DNA of 34,841 bases, taken from positions 1 through 34,841 of the forward strand of contig JAFZOY010000025.1 of assembly GCA_017552705.1 (NCBI GenBank). The letters are read 5' to 3'. Below, in pieces: positions 16,135-25,558 of the stretch; positions within the stretch are counted from its first letter, which is position 1, and every line of letters begins with the position of its first letter. The translations under genes and the position numbers were made by a program. The notes beneath the pieces are model-generated. The model had not been told where the DNA came from. It made no database searches and saw nothing but the letters and a program-made list of their open reading frames with translations. The DNA comes from Bacteroidales bacterium (GTDB lineage Bacteria > Bacteroidota > Bacteroidia > Bacteroidales > UBA1715).

Positions 16135-17838
16135 TTAGTCATCAGCTCCCTGTCCTGAATAATCCTTTTTAGGTTTCGACGGAGCTTCCTGTTTTTGAGT
16201 TGTTTTTGGTGCGTTTGAAACAGCAGTGAAACTCTTCATATACGCATCTTTTTGAATTTCCTCGGCATTGAGATAATGCTGCGGATGGCTTTTCCCCGAC
16301 ATATAGCACGACTCCCAAATTGTCCGCAACGACGGACGTTCAGCCGACACATATTGTTTCACGATTTTACCATCGTAGGCATACAACGCATCGAACAAAT
16401 CGGGGTCAAACACATCAAGTTCTTCCTTAAACCAACTATTGTACGATTCCAAATAAATGGTCAACAACGTATTCGTAAACGTTTTTACCTGAAAACCAAG
16501 TTCAACGGCCTTGTCAACCATCTCAGTCAAATCTTTCAAGCCAGTATATTTCTCCATTACGTCTTTTTTCTCCTGTAATCCTTTGAAATCGTAGGCGGCA
16601 AGCAATTCATACACACCTTTGAGGTCGCTGCAGCTATCCATCGAAGCCTTCTCCCACACGTGCGGATTTTCCTCGAAATATCGGGTACAACTAAACGGGC
16701 GAGCTTGTTGAACCGGCACTTCAATTACCTTAGGAGTCCGCGAAAATCCAATCACCAAACCAACAATCAAACCAAGCACAACACCACCAACGGCAAACAA
16801 AATAGTTTTCAGCATTGGATTTCCTTCCGTTTTCTCCACACCTTGCAATGATATGTCAACTTTGGCATTCGACATATTATAGTCGATAGGAAACTCTAGT
16901 TCCCCATTTCGAAAATCCCTACCATCAACTTTCACGATAAAGGAGGAAATATCCTGACCTTTTCCGTCACGAATCTTAAACGATGATTTATTCATTATTT
17001 TTTTATAATCATTTGGTGTGATTTGGAATGCCGTCGCATCGCTTCCCACACTTGTTTTACAAATTGTTTTACATCCAGTTTTTTTCCAATATACCGAAAC
17101 CGTTTGTTTCTGTCCGACCAAAAGAGCAGTTTCCATCAACTCATTCTTGTCATTGTACGGCAACCAGCCATCGGCATTTGTAAATGGTTGCAACACAACC
17201 ATTTGTTCCAACGGAACGGAAGTCAAATCCTGTACCGACGATTTACAAGTAACCATTTGTTTCTGTCCCTCGTCGAGAAGCAGAATCGCCTCAAAATTCT
17301 GATAGCCAGCCTGATAATAATTTTGTAGATACGTGTACAGATTTTCAGAAATCGACAAATAGCGGCAGGCATAATTTTTAGGAGCGTCGCCCCACTCAAT
17401 ACACGTGTCGCTGCAATCGTACTCCTTACCCAAAATCGGATCCAAAACCAACCATGATTCTTTCTTCGCCAGAGTTTCCTTTACGTTGAGAACACGTTCT
17501 ATAGTGGAAATCAACATATTCCAATCGGAATACAATGGTTTCACCCCTAACGGAATTTGGCACCAAACAGCAATATTATCGTTCCAACGAGATGTTTGTC
17601 CCACTTTCAGGATAACCAGATAAAAGAAGTTTCGGGTAAATTTCACGAAAGTGAGCGGTTTCGTGTCCTTCAACTTTTCACGAAGTTCGTTGGTCGAAGA
17701 ATCAAACACGCCGCTGATCCACGATAGACGAATATCCGTAACAATCCCCTCGTTTACAAAATCTGCAGATTTATACAGGAAATCGCTACTGTAACCGTCG
17801 TTGGTTTCCTTTACGCAAACAGCAATTTTCTTCTTCAT
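16135..17838 (-). CDS. Single-pass membrane protein with two large domains, srfB-like operon
   Basis: A 567-residue protein without a signal peptide. Residues 1-335 form a soluble mixed alpha/beta region rich in Trp, Tyr and Cys (three Cys in YDCSDTCIEW and NYACRY). A glycine-rich transmembrane helix spans about 345-366 (FAVGGVVLGLIVGLVIGF). A helical domain of about 150 residues follows, ending in a polar tail rich in Lys, Pro and Gln. With a cytoplasmic N-domain the C-domain would be periplasmic. Its ATG overlaps the stop of the GTPase gene by one base (TAATG), which implies coupled translation and probably fixed stoichiometry. The N-domain is therefore the best candidate partner or regulator of the GTPase. 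I recognise no family. Confidence 0.8.
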   Translation of the reverse strand: MKKKIAVCVKETNDGYSSDFLYKSADFVNEGIVTDIRLSWISGVFDSSTNELREKLKDTKPLTFVKFTRNFFYLVILKVGQTSRWNDNIAVWCQIPLGVKPLYSDWNMLISTIERVLNVKETLAKKESWLVLDPILGKEYDCSDTCIEWGDAPKNYACRYLSISENLYTYLQNYYQAGYQNFEAILLLDEGQKQMVTCKSSVQDLTSVPLEQMVVLQPFTNADGWLPYNDKNELMETALLVGQKQTVSVYWKKTGCKTICKTSVGSDATAFQITPNDYKKIMNKSSFKIRDGKGQDISSFIVKVDGRDFRNGELEFPIDYNMSNAKVDISLQGVEKTEGNPMLKTILFAVGGVVLGLIVGLVIGFSRTPKVIEVPVQQARPFSCTRYFEENPHVWEKASMDSCSDLKGVYELLAAYDFKGLQEKKDVMEKYTGLKDLTEMVDKAVELGFQVKTFTNTLLTIYLESYNSWFKEELDVFDPDLFDALYAYDGKIVKQYVSAERPSLRTIWESCYMSGKSHPQHYLNAEEIQKDAYMKSFTAVSNAPKTTQKQEAPSKPKKDYSGQGADD

Positions 17839-19502
17839 TATTTCCTGAAATTCTTTTTAAGTTTTACCAAGAAACTTTTATCGTCTTCCTCGAATGTGGC
17901 GCGCGATACGATTTCGTTCAACACTTTCATCGGAGAATCTTCCTTCAGCACACAATAGCTCTTGAAACAAACATCACCGATGGAGAACGGAATCACCAAA
18001 ATCTTTGGTTTCACGGCATCTTTTCCCGCAATTGGCTTCACATAACCATTCAATTCGCATTCGCGGCACACATTGCGGACAGCAGTAACCAATCCTTTAT
18101 AATGAGTCTTCACATATTCATTTGCCTTTTCACGACGTTCCGAAGCAGAACTTGCCTTGATTCTGTCGGCTTTCGTCAGTACGACATAAATAGCATCAGT
18201 GTCGCGCTTGAACGGATTTTCCATAGGATCTTCCACGTTCAGGATATCAATCACATTTTCGAGAAGCGCATCCTGTCCTAATTCTATATCGTTTCCGATT
18301 TTTATTTTCTTTCCCGCAGCACCATATTCAATCACAAAGAAATGGATTTTACGGTTGCCTTCCTTATGATTATCGAGCAACACACGGCGGAACGCCTTCG
18401 CTGCCTTGTCGTATGCTGGATCGTCGAGCACGATATTGTGCGCTTCGGCATAAATTGCCGTCAGCAACTCACCGGCAAGGTCAACAAATGTGAGCGGATA
18501 ATATTTGCCCGAAGCCATTGTCATATCGAATCCCATTTCGGCGAAACTATCAGTTGGCGTACCGTTCGGCAACACCGAAGTTGGACGGGAATCGTGCTGG
18601 TTGAACAAATCCGACAATGCATCGAAATATGGGATACCCTGTCCTTTTTTGTTGGTAATGCCATATCCCGCACGGCGGGCTGTATTCAAAATTGAACCTA
18701 TCGCACATGATTTTCCAGAGTTTTTCACACCCCAGAAATAAATTTCCGTTGATGTTTTTTCTATCTGTTCCACCGCATCGCAGTCAACCGAAGGAATATC
18801 GATATTGCTCAAATTCTTCTGCAACGACTGGATAAACATTTGGTCAACGCCAGCCTCCTGAATCAAATCCTCGTAGGTGATATATGCGTGGTCAAGCAGT
18901 TCATTGATACAATCAGTATTGAAAATATTATGGTCGTCGGCAATGATTTTCAAAATCTCGGTACGCGAAATTGTGCCTTCTTTCATTTGTTTTTCCAACT
19001 CAGCAAAATGCTCATTCTCTTTTTGCATACGAAGAGATTTCGCAAATTCCTTCAAATCGAATTGGGCACGGCGTTCTGCTTCCTTCATCAGTTTTTTCGC
19101 CTCAAGCGAGAAACGTCCTTCGGGAAATTCCGCCAAATATTTCTTTACCTCATCAATATTCTTCTTGTTGGTATTCTGCCATCGCATGGTGTCGGTTTTC
19201 CATGTGCGGATTTTACCGATTCTGATGTTAGCCTCGATTCTATTCGGACCCATCGGATATTTCCGAATATATTCCGAATAGCTTTCCTCGGTATTTTCGC
19301 GTGCGGCAGCCTCCCAATCCTTCGGTTCTTGTCCGGCAATCAATTTCTTGACTTCCTCACGAAGCACATTTCCGAATTCGCCGCCAGTATTTTTATATTC
19401 GCACAATTCATCGAATGTAACAATTCCATCGATTATAAACTCCGAAATCTCCGAAGCCGAATAATCGCTTATATTATCAAATATTTCTTCTTTTGTTGGC
19501 AT
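17838..19502 (-). CDS. TRAFAC-like P-loop GTPase with N-terminal helical repeats, srfB-like operon
   Basis: A 554-residue cytoplasmic protein. The C-terminal half is a GTPase: G1/Walker A GVKNSGKS (258-265), G3 DLAGE (341-345) and G4 TKAD (443-446). G4 indicates guanine specificity. G3 has Ala before Gly, as in many TRAFAC proteins of conflict and trafficking-type systems. The N-terminal 230 residues hold repeated helical units. Two carry a Y/F-P-x-G motif (YIRKYPMGPNRIEA, YLAEFPEGRFSLEA). Two others resemble adaptor repeats of the form EI..II..G.IT.DEL (near residues 18-34 and 180-215). These probably bind partners. The gene is coupled to the following membrane protein gene through TAATG. 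In enterobacteria SrfB is also encoded beside a P-loop GTPase-like protein (SrfC); whether this one is orthologous is uncertain. Confidence 0.85.
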   Translation of the reverse strand: MPTKEEIFDNISDYSASEISEFIIDGIVTFDELCEYKNTGGEFGNVLREEVKKLIAGQEPKDWEAAARENTEESYSEYIRKYPMGPNRIEANIRIGKIRTWKTDTMRWQNTNKKNIDEVKKYLAEFPEGRFSLEAKKLMKEAERRAQFDLKEFAKSLRMQKENEHFAELEKQMKEGTISRTEILKIIADDHNIFNTDCINELLDHAYITYEDLIQEAGVDQMFIQSLQKNLSNIDIPSVDCDAVEQIEKTSTEIYFWGVKNSGKSCAIGSILNTARRAGYGITNKKGQGIPYFDALSDLFNQHDSRPTSVLPNGTPTDSFAEMGFDMTMASGKYYPLTFVDLAGELLTAIYAEAHNIVLDDPAYDKAAKAFRRVLLDNHKEGNRKIHFFVIEYGAAGKKIKIGNDIELGQDALLENVIDILNVEDPMENPFKRDTDAIYVVLTKADRIKASSASERREKANEYVKTHYKGLVTAVRNVCRECELNGYVKPIAGKDAVKPKILVIPFSIGDVCFKSYCVLKEDSPMKVLNEIVSRATFEEDDKSFLVKLKKNFRK

Positions 19503-19531
19503 AACTTTTTAATTTTCAATGTTCTATATCA

Positions 19532-20503
19532 TTATATCTCAAACGTGTCATCGTCGTATTCTTCAATTTTCAACGGTTGTTCCTGTTGCTCTGCAGCAGG
19601 TTGTTCCGCCAAATGTTCTTCGTAGTCTTCCTCGGCAGTCCAGGCTTTTTTGCCCCAAAGGGAATTAGGATTCTTTACGGGGCGACGTTGCAACAGCCAT
19701 GGCAAAGCCATACATAAATAGCCTATCAACGCCCATAAAATCGCACGCCATTGAAAAGCAGCAGTACGCGTGAATTTTTGTTTTAAGTTGTTGAAGTTGG
19801 CGGTAATGTCATACGTAGCTTTATACGGTTCCATGTCACCATCGTAAAATTTCTTGTCGGACCACGACTCCAAAGTAGATTTCCACATTTCAACACCATT
19901 CTGTATCTGTGTAAGATTACCAATCACAAACACATTCCACACACTCGACTGTTGCGCTTTGTCAATCCATTGCTCTATCTCGATTTTTTTTGCCTGATAA
20001 TCAAACGATTCTGTTTGTGTGGAAAATACAGGCTGTAGTTGCAGACGCATCAATTCAGCCTGTGCATTTTTTTCGGGGGATTTGCTTTGCAACGTTTTCT
20101 CTATCCGCTCGTTCACATACACATCGTAGTTCTCGAAAATGCTTTTCGAAGAATCAATCGACATGGCAAATTCGTCCATTATCTCCGACTTATTGCTATA
20201 TACGGTCCAAAAATGCTTAAATGGTGAAACCGTAACCAACGCAACCAATACGCCGATTGAAAGTATCACGCCTATTCGTTCCAGCACTATACATCGGGTG
20301 AAATTTTTCTCCACCGCCTTCATCTGCTGCGTGCCAACGAACACCACAAACAGCACAAGAAACGACGCGATTGCCCATAATGCGGAAACAATCAGATTCG
20401 TGTCGTATAAATACGCCGCTCCTGTAAATGTAACATACGAAATCATAATCATCGCCAAAAATGCAACGATATGACCCCACGAAAATTTCAGTGTTTCATT
20501 CAT
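19532..20503 (-). CDS. Four-helix inner-membrane protein, srfB-like operon
   Basis: A 323-residue inner-membrane protein. Three transmembrane segments near the N-terminus (about 9-29, 37-57, 74-94) precede a helical region of about 150 residues that would be periplasmic if the N-terminus is inside. A fourth segment (about 249-269) and a cytoplasmic acidic tail (LAEQPAAEQQEQP, then EEYDDDTFEI) follow. The layout, two hairpin ends around a periplasmic helical domain, resembles inner-membrane subunits of envelope machines in a general way only. It starts 20 bases after the preceding gene and is followed 29 bases later by the GTPase. No family recognised. Confidence 0.8.
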   Translation of the reverse strand: MNETLKFSWGHIVAFLAMIMISYVTFTGAAYLYDTNLIVSALWAIASFLVLFVVFVGTQQMKAVEKNFTRCIVLERIGVILSIGVLVALVTVSPFKHFWTVYSNKSEIMDEFAMSIDSSKSIFENYDVYVNERIEKTLQSKSPEKNAQAELMRLQLQPVFSTQTESFDYQAKKIEIEQWIDKAQQSSVWNVFVIGNLTQIQNGVEMWKSTLESWSDKKFYDGDMEPYKATYDITANFNNLKQKFTRTAAFQWRAILWALIGYLCMALPWLLQRRPVKNPNSLWGKKAWTAEEDYEEHLAEQPAAEQQEQPLKIEEYDDDTFEI

Positions 20504-20523
20504 GTAGTACTCCTCCTTTTCCT

Positions 20524-22164
20524 TTATTCAACATACAAGCCTTCCGTTTTTTGCAGGATTTTGCCAATTTGCTTGGTTGCAGCCGAATCAAATTGTTCCA
20601 CATCGCTTGCATATAACAATCCCATTGTCATAAAGTTTTCCCACTTCGGGAAATTATCCCAAAACGAGAAATTCAACAAGGTAACCATATTCGAAAAATC
20701 AATTTGTGTGCTTTGTTCCAGCACAGTCAGAGCTTGTTTCACATCCTGACGTTTGAATTGCGCATTCATTGCCAACGGCGAAATGTCCGCAATCTTCACA
20801 TTGCAGGCTGTAGCCTTTTCCTGAATTTTTTTCACTTCGTCGAAACCCATATACGCACGACCGAATGTACCTACGAATTTGTTCAATTCCAACGTGATGA
20901 AATCGGCAACGGCATGAACAGAATCATGTCCGCCATACATACTTTGATACTGTGTGACACCATCGGAAAGCGTTTTTGACACATTGAAACTTTGGAACAA
21001 TGTCATCAACGCAAAGGCAACTTCCTCGGCATGAGGCAGCATTGTCTTGATTTCCGCTACATTATTATTGATATACTGCATCCAATACGACGCAACCGCC
21101 TTCACCAATTCATCGGCTTTCGACGCATCTTCAATTTTTTGTACCGACACGACATCGTTTACCGTGAATCCCTGTGAGGCATACAATTTCTCCAATTCCT
21201 CAATTGGCAACGAATAATGCGCCAATAATTTCTCGATATTCTGTTCCGGAGATTCCTTCATATCAATCTCACACTGACGGCGAATCATCTGAATAGCGGC
21301 AATAGTATTTGCCGATTCCACAGGTTCGTCGAGCACCAGCGCGTCGTACACTATTTTTCTGATTTCGTCTGATTTAACCATCAGTCCGTCAAGGATTTTA
21401 CCAAACAACTCCTGATTTTGCCCAATATTCAAATCAAGCATTGCGCGCATATCGCCGATGGTTTTCTGCAAAGCAGCATTTTTATCTGCCTCGTTGCCTC
21501 CATCGGAGAACACTCGAAGACGTGCCACAATTTCGTCCCGAATCTGCTGAACATCCGCACAATTTGCAGCCTTGTCCGATGGTTCTTCCGAAACGCCCAC
21601 CTTGGCTATCAATGCCGAGAACACACTGGTAAAACTTGCGTTTTTATTCCACACATACGAGAACAATTCCGCCCACTGCTCACTTGCAATATGACTGATT
21701 TTTGGAGCAACCATTTTACAAAAATCCGACTGATACACGTGAGCCGCTTTACTTCCAATCTCAGTACGCAAATACGTTTCCAAATTCAATATATCATCTT
21801 CTGACACAGCATTTTGCTGAGTTTTCGATGTGATTTGCGGCAACAATTCCTTCACTTTTTGAGTGATAACATCGGATTGAAGCGGTAAATCGGCAAGTCC
21901 TTCTCCATCAACATAATATGCTTTGAGCATAGCATTGATGACTTCGGCAACCGACAACGAGAAAAACTGAGAGGCACCGCTAGGCTTAACTTCCGCCTGT
22001 TTCGACGATTTTTTCGTTTCCGTGGTAGTTTCACCAATTGCACGCAACGTTCTTTTATATGCCTTAAACACATCAACGGGAAACGCTTGCACAGAATGCG
22101 ATTCCGCCCACGTCAAAGCCTCGTCAATCAATTGTATATTTTCTTGAATATCTTGTATTTTCAT
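20524..22164 (-). CDS. Large soluble helical protein, srfB-like operon
   Basis: A 546-residue, almost wholly alpha-helical cytoplasmic protein without membrane segments. A short N-terminal domain (1-45) is joined by a Thr/Ser/Lys linker (about 46-66) to a long helical body. No catalytic motif is visible. It lies 11 bases downstream of the srfB-like gene, so it is the closest partner of that ATPase; a co-chaperone, scaffold or substrate role would fit but cannot be shown. It could correspond to SrfA of the enterobacterial locus by position, but I see no sequence support for that. Confidence 0.8.
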   Translation of the reverse strand: MKIQDIQENIQLIDEALTWAESHSVQAFPVDVFKAYKRTLRAIGETTTETKKSSKQAEVKPSGASQFFSLSVAEVINAMLKAYYVDGEGLADLPLQSDVITQKVKELLPQITSKTQQNAVSEDDILNLETYLRTEIGSKAAHVYQSDFCKMVAPKISHIASEQWAELFSYVWNKNASFTSVFSALIAKVGVSEEPSDKAANCADVQQIRDEIVARLRVFSDGGNEADKNAALQKTIGDMRAMLDLNIGQNQELFGKILDGLMVKSDEIRKIVYDALVLDEPVESANTIAAIQMIRRQCEIDMKESPEQNIEKLLAHYSLPIEELEKLYASQGFTVNDVVSVQKIEDASKADELVKAVASYWMQYINNNVAEIKTMLPHAEEVAFALMTLFQSFNVSKTLSDGVTQYQSMYGGHDSVHAVADFITLELNKFVGTFGRAYMGFDEVKKIQEKATACNVKIADISPLAMNAQFKRQDVKQALTVLEQSTQIDFSNMVTLLNFSFWDNFPKWENFMTMGLLYASDVEQFDSAATKQIGKILQKTEGLYVE

Positions 22165-22175
22165 AATCTCGTAGT

Positions 22176-25100
22176 TTAAAATTCAAATATTCCCGAATCG
22201 AGCCAATTAGCAGTTTCCGAAGCAACAGATTTTGCCATTATATCAATGCAACTTTCGGTTATAATTTCGCCATTTGCGTCGGTTATTGATGCGGCGGCAA
22301 GCGAATCCTTGTCTATTCCGTTGCGTTCAACGACAATCGTTACCGGCAATTTTTCCTGCAACTCTTTCGTTGACTTTTCAATCTCCGAAGCAAGTTCCTC
22401 GTCAGAAATTGCCATATTGCCGTTTGCTATAGCCTGACGACGGATTTTTTCGACCATCTTCGTCTGGTTCACATCAATAGCATACAAAATTCTGTTTGGA
22501 TAAGAATCCACATCGATTTGCCGTGCCTTCAAACACGTTGGGAATTGTTTCACGACAACAGTACCCTGCTTTATAATCGGTGTTAATATATAATTTGTAC
22601 GGACACCTGTTTTTGGTCCCTCAACAAATTGCACCGACTTCGATGAATCCACTTCTTTCTGATAGTCCTCAAACTGAACCGAGAACTGATTGAAAGATTG
22701 TGGCGCTGCCGCGCAATATCCCAACAACGCCCCCACTGGAGCGATTGTCTTGCAATTTGAGACATAGCCTGTATTTTGGGCGAATGGATACCATAAACCA
22801 ACAAATTCATTGTTCAACATCACCAATCGGTCTGGTGACACCGCATAATATTTCAAGAATATGTCGCGAATCGGCGCCAACGAGGCCACACGGCCAGTAA
22901 GCAAAATCAAATCGCAGGAATATGCATGCATAATCGTTGCAACCTTTTTCAACAATGGCTCAAATTCATCACGCACAATCTCCGAAACACGTTTCGCATC
23001 ATACGTCCATTTCAACTGCGTCAAGTCCAAACCACATGATTTTTCACCTTTGTTCTGCAACCAACTATCAACGCCAGCCTGAAAACTTTGCAACAACTTT
23101 TCGTTCAACGGATTTGCTCCTGCGAAATCGGAATATTTCACAACACAATCGCAACTATTTTTACCTTGCAAATCCAAGAAATATGTTGCCAACGGAATCA
23201 AATAGCAAACGGTAACAGCAGAACGTACATTTGCGCTGATTGATGACGTAGGCGTTTGACCGAAGAAATCCTTAACGAACTGACGATACAAGTCTATCGA
23301 CAATGCATTCAATTGTTTTCTCAAAGCACTATTTTCGTCATCGAGCAGCAATTTCTGAATCAACTTCCGCATCATATCATTGCCTGCGCCATTGAATGTA
23401 TCGTAAAACAACGGTTTTGGAGCGATTTGCGCACAATCGTCGGCAGTTTCAAATGTATATTCATTGACAGCCATATCGACTGTTTCCGCACCAACATCCA
23501 CCGTACCAATAGTCAATGGAACATCTTTGTTTTGTTGGAACAATTTGAAAAATTCCTCGGCGCATCCTTTATATTTATATGCAATCTCGCTATACATATA
23601 TACTAATTGTGCACAGGTTGGTTCATCGAAGTTCCATGTTTTATGCTCCGCATTACGTTTGGTTTGCGGCAGAACAGTGATTTTCGTGTCGCGCAATTCA
23701 AAAAATCTACCGAACAGCACCGAAGCATCCACGGCACAATTCAACAATGCATCACGTTCAGATTTTAACATTGCCGATGTTCCCGTAACAATGATATTCC
23801 GCAACTGACGAGGTTTCAAGAATAATTCCTCACCCGAACGGCTACGAAATTCCGCACTATTGATTTGCATAAACGCTTGGTTTATCATTTCCAAGAACGA
23901 GAACGTCATCAACGAACGACGAGAAAAATGATTTTCCTGTCCGCCTATTCCACCGACACTCAACTCGCCAGTGGCTGAAATATATCTCGAAAGATTAGGA
24001 ATTTCAGGTATCACGCCATCGCCCTGTTCACCGTTGAGCACCACATTACGCCACGGTTCCGAAACAGGATTTGCGTCGCACAAGAATTTCTTTGGACTGG
24101 AACTTTGGAACGAAGAACGTGCATTCACATCACACGAAGAAGCTCCATTTATCAAATCCAATGCCTCATCGCCCAAGCGCACATAACTTGGATAGACGAA
24201 CTGACGGCTTTTATTTGGTCCGCACGTTCCGAAATACGCCTGACGGAACGCCAACCGCATACCAAATTCGTTGGTACTTTTCCGTATCGAAACTGACTCA
24301 TCAGAACCTGCAATCGGATTGGTGAAATTCTGCAACTGCAACGGACAAACCGATCCAAAGTCATCATTTTCAATCAGCAATGCCATCGATGAATCGCTTC
24401 CCACACTCACTACCATATCAACCTGACGCGCCTCTTCCGCATTGTTTCGATGCAAGGCAACAAACGGGAACGAATCGTTGTCCGCCAAGTTATCGATCAA
24501 AAATAAATACGAGGTAAGAAATGCAAAACGATGTATATCTTCGTCAATCAATTGAGAGACATCCGTTTTATCGGGATGGAACAAACCAAACAACGAATCA
24601 TACACATACGAACTGCCGAGTTGTTTCGAGCAGTAATCCATCAACAGCAAATCATTACGGCACAATCCAAAATCAATCTTCTCCACCGATGAATCGCCGA
24701 AAACAGGATACTCATTATTTTTCTGTTCAACAACGCCCAACGTTTCCTTGTCCCGCGCACGGGTATCGAAAGCCAACACCACATCGTACAGCAAAGTTTC
24801 GTCGTCGCCGCCACGAGGAATCAATTTAAAACGACTCCAGTTCAGAGGTCCCAATTTTCGGTAAATCACCTCACCGCTTTGTTTTTTCCGCTGGTAGAAA
24901 TACGGCAACGGCAGCCATGTGTTTTCAAATTTCGCCATATTATTTGCCAGATTCTGGAAATCTATGGCGTAAATTTTTCCGTTTTCAAGTTCCTCGCCTT
25001 CAATCGCAACTGGGCTTATACCATTTTGTTTCAGCAACGAGATTGAAATTGGTTGGTCGGGCGCAAGCCATCCATTTTCCACAAGCGGACGGAGATTGAA

Positions 25101-25289
25101 ATATGCGACCGTGGTCGATTCATTTTCGGGATTCTTCTCCTCCAAACGATATACGGCATCAACGCCACAGCGCTTATTCACAGGATTCACCCATTCATAA
25201 AAATATCGGCAACGTTCCTGCTTTTGTAGTTTTATACGCGTCGCATACAACTGAATGCCAGTATTTGCAATCAATGATAGTGTCTTCAT
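22176..25289 (-). CDS. srfB: SrfB-family actin/Hsp70-like ATPase, first gene of a seven-gene operon
   Basis: A 1037-residue protein matching the SrfB 'virulence factor' family (PF07520) in length and motifs. The phosphate-2 loop of the actin/Hsp70 fold appears as DVGAETVD (598-605). The adenosine-site strand-turn LLTGRVASLAPIRD begins at 797, followed by SPDRL and then WYPFAQ with a later TIAPVGALLGYC, a block typical of SrfB. The N-terminal phosphate-1 region is diverged: LIANTGIQ replaces DxGTT. ATP binding is likely; hydrolysis is less certain. There is no signal peptide or membrane segment. In Salmonella srfB lies in the srfABC operon, whose biochemical job is unknown. Here it leads six co-directional genes that add a GTPase and envelope proteins. 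A -7 box at 25418-25411 gives a leader of about 115 bases. Confidence 0.85.
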   Translation of the reverse strand: MKTLSLIANTGIQLYATRIKLQKQERCRYFYEWVNPVNKRCGVDAVYRLEEKNPENESTTVAYFNLRPLVENGWLAPDQPISISLLKQNGISPVAIEGEELENGKIYAIDFQNLANNMAKFENTWLPLPYFYQRKKQSGEVIYRKLGPLNWSRFKLIPRGGDDETLLYDVVLAFDTRARDKETLGVVEQKNNEYPVFGDSSVEKIDFGLCRNDLLLMDYCSKQLGSSYVYDSLFGLFHPDKTDVSQLIDEDIHRFAFLTSYLFLIDNLADNDSFPFVALHRNNAEEARQVDMVVSVGSDSSMALLIENDDFGSVCPLQLQNFTNPIAGSDESVSIRKSTNEFGMRLAFRQAYFGTCGPNKSRQFVYPSYVRLGDEALDLINGASSCDVNARSSFQSSSPKKFLCDANPVSEPWRNVVLNGEQGDGVIPEIPNLSRYISATGELSVGGIGGQENHFSRRSLMTFSFLEMINQAFMQINSAEFRSRSGEELFLKPRQLRNIIVTGTSAMLKSERDALLNCAVDASVLFGRFFELRDTKITVLPQTKRNAEHKTWNFDEPTCAQLVYMYSEIAYKYKGCAEEFFKLFQQNKDVPLTIGTVDVGAETVDMAVNEYTFETADDCAQIAPKPLFYDTFNGAGNDMMRKLIQKLLLDDENSALRKQLNALSIDLYRQFVKDFFGQTPTSSISANVRSAVTVCYLIPLATYFLDLQGKNSCDCVVKYSDFAGANPLNEKLLQSFQAGVDSWLQNKGEKSCGLDLTQLKWTYDAKRVSEIVRDEFEPLLKKVATIMHAYSCDLILLTGRVASLAPIRDIFLKYYAVSPDRLVMLNNEFVGLWYPFAQNTGYVSNCKTIAPVGALLGYCAAAPQSFNQFSVQFEDYQKEVDSSKSVQFVEGPKTGVRTNYILTPIIKQGTVVVKQFPTCLKARQIDVDSYPNRILYAIDVNQTKMVEKIRRQAIANGNMAISDEELASEIEKSTKELQEKLPVTIVVERNGIDKDSLAAASITDANGEIITESCIDIMAKSVASETANWLDSGIFEF

Positions 25290-25410
25290 ACTATTGATTC
25301 GGTTCGTTAATTTTTTTATGCATCTTACTGAATTTCATTCCGTAATAAAGAATCTTCAATTATGTTTTTCTTCATATTTTCAATTCAACTCACATTTTAC
25401 GAGAATGTTC

Positions 25411-25418
25411 CAAAGATA
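25411..25418 (-). promoter_or_regulatory. Candidate -7 box of the srfB-like operon
   Basis: Minus-strand TATCTTTG (25418-25411) fits the TAnnTTTG consensus, but no TTG is seen at the -33 distance. Transcription would start near 25405, giving a long leader (about 115 bases) that is A+T-rich, with no riboswitch that I recognise. The weak -33 suggests dependence on an activator or an alternative sigma factor. Confidence 0.45.
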
Positions 25419-25514
25419 GCATTTTTTTCTATCCGTTTCGGGAGAAAATCCATTTTTTCTTAACAAAAATTTACCAAGCTATTTTTTGTGCGCTTCCGTC
25501 AATATCCGCACTTT

Positions 25515-25541
25515 CAAATTATCTCAATTACGCATTGAGAT
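25515..25541 (-). terminator. Hairpin after the BASS transporter gene
   Basis: ATCTCAAT (25521-25528) and ATTGAGAT (25534-25541) form a perfect 8-bp stem with a 5-base loop, 17 bases beyond the minus-strand stop at 25559. The sequence after it is A/T-rich without a clean T run, so termination strength is uncertain. Confidence 0.5.
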
Positions 25542-25558
25542 TCAAGCATTTCGATGTT

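Noticed and set aside
18840..19625. Plus-strand ORF of 261 codons opposite the GTPase gene
   Set aside because: Its product is Phe/Cys/Ser-rich with no family features, and it is the complement of a well-supported coding frame with G1, G3 and G4 motifs.
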